A stretch of 64,000 nucleotides of DNA from Acetatifactor muris (GTDB lineage Bacteria; Bacillota; Clostridia; Lachnospirales; Lachnospiraceae). The notes beneath the pieces are model-generated. The model was not told the DNA's origin. It was given only the letters and a program-made list of their open reading frames with translations, and did no database searches. Location of the stretch: assembly GCA_023663635.1 (NCBI GenBank), contig JAMPHD010000008.1, forward strand, positions 49,411 to 113,410, in the 5' to 3' direction. Position 1 is the stretch's first letter. Every line of letters begins with the position of its first letter. This document shows positions 61,109-64,000 of this stretch, in pieces. A program made the translations under genes and the position numbers.

Positions 61109-61392
61109 TGCACAGCCCCCGCTTTCCGCAGTTTCGTATAAATCTGCTCACCATTATACTTATTGTTTGACAAGGCAATAAGTTGCTCCATGTTCAACCC
61201 CCTTCGGTAAGCATCAACTAACTGGGCGGAACTTATGTCCTTAACCCCAAATGGCAAAGTCCTAATGACTGTATTTCTCCCACCGACACGCAGATTCCTC
61301 ACATCAGTGTCCAACTTTGTAACTACTGATTTTAAATCCCTCACCTCGGTTGCCAAGGCTTTCAAATATGTAACCAACTGTTCATGTTGCAT
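61105..61392 (-). CDS. Small coiled-coil element protein, 95 residues
   Basis: AAGGAG lies eight bases before ATG 61392. Residues 1-35 form a coiled coil (QLVTYLKALATEVRDLKSVV). The C-terminal half (ISSAQLVDAYRRGLNMEQLI followed by ALSNNKYNGEQIYTKLRK) looks like a helix-turn-helix that reads DNA. It may be a small regulator or partition-type protein of the element; the family is not identified. Confidence 0.65.
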   Translation of the reverse strand: MQHEQLVTYLKALATEVRDLKSVVTKLDTDVRNLRVGGRNTVIRTLPFGVKDISSAQLVDAYRRGLNMEQLIALSNNKYNGEQIYTKLRKAGAVQ

Positions 61393-61554
61393 ATCAAAAT
61401 CTCCTTTCGAATTTTTTAAATACACCCATTTATCACACCCATGTATCCAGATACGACCATACAGCTATATTTTATTGAACCTAAATACACAACAAAAAAT
61501 GGCTTACCTATTTGAAAGATAAACCATTTCCTGATAATGCTGATTATTTCTTTT

Positions 61555-61698
61555 TCAATCTTCTTCCATATCTTCCAGTGTCCTTTTTACAATCCAGCGC
61601 ATTAAGCTGACAAACTCTTTCCCCAGCCATACGATACAGCATATACTCACAAGCACCAGACTGAACACTATGATTGATACCTGACAATCTACACACAT
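61555..61698 (-). CDS. Single-pass small membrane protein, 47 residues
   Basis: ATG 61698 to TGA 61555 encodes a short N-terminus with two Cys (MCVDCQVS), one membrane helix (IIVFSLVLVSICCIVWLG) and a charged tail ending EDMEED. GGGG lies about 11 bases upstream, so the ribosome site is weak. The hydrophobic and charged pattern makes a real small membrane protein likely. Confidence 0.45.
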   Translation of the reverse strand: MCVDCQVSIIVFSLVLVSICCIVWLGKEFVSLMRWIVKRTLEDMEED

Positions 61699-61731
61699 AC
61701 CTTGTACACCCCTATCCTCAAAAGAGGAGGC

Positions 61732-62229
61732 TTAAGCCCCCTCTTTCACTTCTTCCTCATTACTGATAACCTCTACACCCTCACAGATCGCCAGCCTGTT
61801 CTTTTCAAGCCTTACTCCGGCTACAGGTACTCCCAGTTCCATAAGCATCCGTAACTTGTCCTCGCTGTATGCTACTCTTGCGTGTCTGGCGTTCACAGTC
61901 CAGTATTCTTTCTTTCTGTCACCGCTGACCGCCACAACAATGAGTTCCATATTCATGTCAGAACCGTTGTCCTCGTCCATCCATGAAAGAGTGTTTACTC
62001 CTGTTTTAATTTGCAGATTGCTCATGTTGAATCCCTCTGCGTCCAGCTTAAGGACTTCTTTTTCATTCTCTGTACCAAGGACAAATCCGTAAATCCTTTC
62101 ACCCTTTTTCAGTTTTGTAATAATCTGTTTCTCTGTGTATCCAAGAAACCCATAAGACTTTGATTCGTAGATGTCATACCCGATGAGCCTCTGCCCTAAA
62201 AAGTTACCATTTGCTAAATACATACACAT
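61732..62229 (-). CDS. Unknown element protein, 165 residues
   Basis: A soluble protein with an acidic C-terminus. It has beta-strand-rich stretches (QRLIGYDIYESKSYGFLGYT, GVNTLSWMDEDNG, MELIVVAVSGDRKKEYWTVN). GAGAGGA precedes the ATG. Similar small proteins occur on ICEs of Clostridia, but I cannot assign a function. It is separated from the next genes by about 160 bases of AT-rich DNA. Confidence 0.65.
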   Translation of the reverse strand: MCMYLANGNFLGQRLIGYDIYESKSYGFLGYTEKQIITKLKKGERIYGFVLGTENEKEVLKLDAEGFNMSNLQIKTGVNTLSWMDEDNGSDMNMELIVVAVSGDRKKEYWTVNARHARVAYSEDKLRMLMELGVPVAGVRLEKNRLAICEGVEVISNEEEVKEGA

Positions 62230-62390
62230 ATTGCATCCTCTCTTTCCGTGCCTTCAGCACTAACCATTTATGTATCTTACACATATATCTTATCATTCTG
62301 GTGTGGCTGTTCAAGACGTGATACTGTACGGACTTTTAACCCTATGTATCGCCGATTTTTAGGACATTTGTAGAGGAAATTATGCTCTGC

Positions 62391-63038
62391 TTATTCCACC
62401 TTAACCATTTGTAAAAGACAATCTAAACACGCAATATTGACATCCTTAGTAGCCCGAACAGAGGTTCTGCACTTGGGGCAGATATATTTCCTTGTGCTTG
62501 ATTTCTTTTTAGGTGGCTTTCCATTAGAACCATCTGAACCACTCCCAGAACCATTGTTATCACTTCCACCAGTAGGCTTATAAGCACCCATACGGAAATA
62601 ATCAATTTGGGAATCTAAACCATATTTCTTGATAGTGTTAATCAATCTTTCCGTTGGCTCTGTGACGCTCCAACCGATTGTATCCGCATAGCTTATTTTT
62701 AAATCCCTTTGTTCAGCTATCTCTTTGAAACGCTTATTATGATATCTGTTTCCGTTGCTTGTATCCTTGATACTGTTCTCCATAGCGTAAAGATGACAGC
62801 ACTCATGGAGAAGCGTTGCTATCACATTATATACTGGTCGGTTTAAATATTCTGCTGATAGATTCACCTCATAATATGAATCATTTTCATCTTTCCATAT
62901 TTTTCCTGTTGTAATATGACCGTATGCTTTCTGTGAACTTTGGATTGTAATTACTACTTCTGGTAGCTTATCCTCAAAGTAAACTTTGTTCAAAACCCTA
63001 TAGGCTTGCTCTAAAAATTTGTTATGGTCTGACAGCAT
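62391..63038 (-). CDS. SprT-like zinc metalloprotease
   Basis: The 215-residue protein has the zinc protease motif HECCH (about residues 78-82) in a SprT-like domain (VVITIQSSQKAYGHITTGKI before it, YHNKRFKEIAEQRDLKISYA after). A Gly/Ser/Asn-rich linker follows, then a C-terminal zinc ribbon (CPKCRTSVRAT, then CLDCL). SprT/Spartan relatives cut proteins crosslinked to DNA. GGAGG lies eight bases before ATG 63038; the longer frame to 63080 lacks a site. On an integrative element it may act on DNA-bound relaxase or host proteins. Confidence 0.88.
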   Translation of the reverse strand: MLSDHNKFLEQAYRVLNKVYFEDKLPEVVITIQSSQKAYGHITTGKIWKDENDSYYEVNLSAEYLNRPVYNVIATLLHECCHLYAMENSIKDTSNGNRYHNKRFKEIAEQRDLKISYADTIGWSVTEPTERLINTIKKYGLDSQIDYFRMGAYKPTGGSDNNGSGSGSDGSNGKPPKKKSSTRKYICPKCRTSVRATKDVNIACLDCLLQMVKVE

Positions 63039-63193
63039 AAAATAACCTCCAATAGCTTTTTCTTTTCTATTGGAGGTCATGCTTATTTTGTGGTATTTTT
63101 AAAGTGCACTTGTTAAAAATCAGTTATTGCTTTCTACATATTTTCTGTATGTATCTGAATTATTTTACAGTGGTGTCAGCGACAAACTAGAAT

Positions 63194-63805
63194 TTATCGC
63201 TGCCAGACAATGCGGTGCTGGCACATTCCCGATTTACCGCATTCAGGACACGTCAATTTGCGCTTCATAAAAGTATGATGCCCTTTCACATACTCACCCA
63301 TTGTTGGGGTAAAAAGTGCTTTACAATGTGGACACTCAAAATAGCCTGCTTTGGCATCAAGCATCGCTCCCGCCCCTATGCCCGCTACTGCTGTTGCAAT
63401 CGCAACCGCTATTAGAGCAATTCGTGCAATCGTTGGCATTTCAAGGTATGCCGCAATTACAATAAGCGAGCAAACTGCAATTATCGTTATCACACAACAG
63501 ATGACACTTAATGCCATTTGTCTCTTGTTTTCTTCGTTTTCTATCATCAAATTCATCATGTTTTCCTCCGCTTTCTTTTGATAGTCAATTTGGGAAACCT
63601 TTGAACCTGACAGAAGGTCATTAACAGTTATGTGAAGTGTATCGCATAACGGCAACATCAGAGAAACCTCTGGAAGTCCTTTTCCTCGTTCCCATTTAGA
63701 AATAGTCTTATCGCTGATTAACAATGCATCGGCAAGTTGTTTCTGGGTCAAGTTCTGTGCTTTTCTTGCTTCGGCGATGAATTTGCCAATCTTGATTTGA
63801 TCCAT
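63194..63805 (-). CDS. XRE-family regulator with membrane helices and zinc ribbon
   Basis: Residues 5-62 form a Cro/CI helix-turn-helix (LADALLISDKTISKWERGKG). Two or three membrane helices follow (about 92-150), then a C-terminal zinc ribbon (FECPHCKALFTP ... LTCPECGKSGMC), 203 residues in all. AAGGAGG precedes the ATG. This architecture is common in Clostridia and suggests a membrane-tethered repressor. The 195 bases to the window end hold no clear gene. Confidence 0.88.
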   Translation of the reverse strand: MDQIKIGKFIAEARKAQNLTQKQLADALLISDKTISKWERGKGLPEVSLMLPLCDTLHITVNDLLSGSKVSQIDYQKKAEENMMNLMIENEENKRQMALSVICCVITIIAVCSLIVIAAYLEMPTIARIALIAVAIATAVAGIGAGAMLDAKAGYFECPHCKALFTPTMGEYVKGHHTFMKRKLTCPECGKSGMCQHRIVWQR

Positions 63806-64000
63806 TCGTTTTCCTCCTTTCTGCCACTATTGTACATGATGAATGATTAGAAGAACACACACGGAGCGTAGAATTTAGTGTATCTACGGAACGTGGAGTG
63901 CTTAAATCCCGATTTGTCTATGCCATTATACCCTATTTCCAAGAGATATACAATATTGAAAATGTTTTCAATCTGCCAAATATACTGACGCTTTCCAGAT

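Overview
The window looks like a chromosomal segment of a Gram-positive gut-type Clostridium relative, most likely Lachnospiraceae. The grounds are moderate GC, strong GGAGG-type ribosome binding sites, some TTG/GTG starts, tightly overlapping operons, and the gene repertoire (a vanG-like cluster, metY, GPH transporter, DUF2798, an XRE regulator fused to membrane segments). No rRNA, CRISPR array or transposase was found. The assignment rests on recognising protein families by eye; no database search was possible.

Layout. 0-7 kb: the start of a gene running off the left edge, a small orphan ORF between two related hairpins, a chemoreceptor, a Nudix hydrolase, a LysR regulator divergent from an alpha/beta hydrolase, and a DUF362 lipoprotein. 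7-10.9 kb: small membrane proteins and a two-component system in a compact operon. 10.9-15.3 kb: a YjbR-PUA/EVE-like fusion, then a two-gene operon of a PD-(D/E)XK nuclease-like protein and a 940-residue metallophosphoesterase-STAND NTPase-TPR-like protein, which is the best candidate for an undescribed defence system. 15.3-24 kb: an XRE membrane regulator, a membrane protein, an ECF sigma/anti-sigma pair, an RtcB-family ligase with a possible attenuator, metY with a promoter/operator, an anion permease whose ribosome site lies inside the metY terminator, and a TfoX-domain protein.

24-32 kb: an EcoRII-like restriction-modification pair lies between the tail of a GGDEF gene and a broken SUKH gene. 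Next comes a 4-kb block (lipoprotein, small membrane protein, ABC transporter) bounded by a 105-bp direct repeat. One copy of the repeat is the end of an intact metallo-beta-lactamase-fold gene and the other is the end of a broken copy. 32-41.4 kb: a nine-gene operon-like run with diacylglycerol kinase, CDP-archaeol-synthase-like, phosphatidylserine synthase and decarboxylase, UbiA prenyltransferase, an Rph-like ATP-dependent dikinase, a GNAT-like protein, a GPH transporter and a GH2-like fragment. This is probably an unusual membrane-lipid pathway.

41.4-46.8 kb (minus strand): vanR, vanS, a D-Ala-D-Ser ligase and a membrane serine racemase, without a recognisable vanXY/vanX/vanY. 46.9-55.9 kb: a DUF2798 protein, a GH5 lipoprotein, an RsmF-like rRNA methyltransferase, an RluA-type pseudouridine synthase, an AI-2E-type exporter, a GT2 glycosyltransferase and a GT-C-like membrane protein. 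Three short tandem-repeat tracts of period 42, 19 and 36 bp occur between 42.5 and 51.5 kb.

56-64 kb: the left end of an integrative element inserted in tRNA-Pro(CGG). Only the 3' half of the tRNA is present, followed by a tyrosine integrase, an orphan D12-type adenine methylase, several unknown element genes, a SprT-like protease and an XRE regulator. The element also holds a 51-bp palindrome and four GTGCAC sites, and it runs past the right edge.
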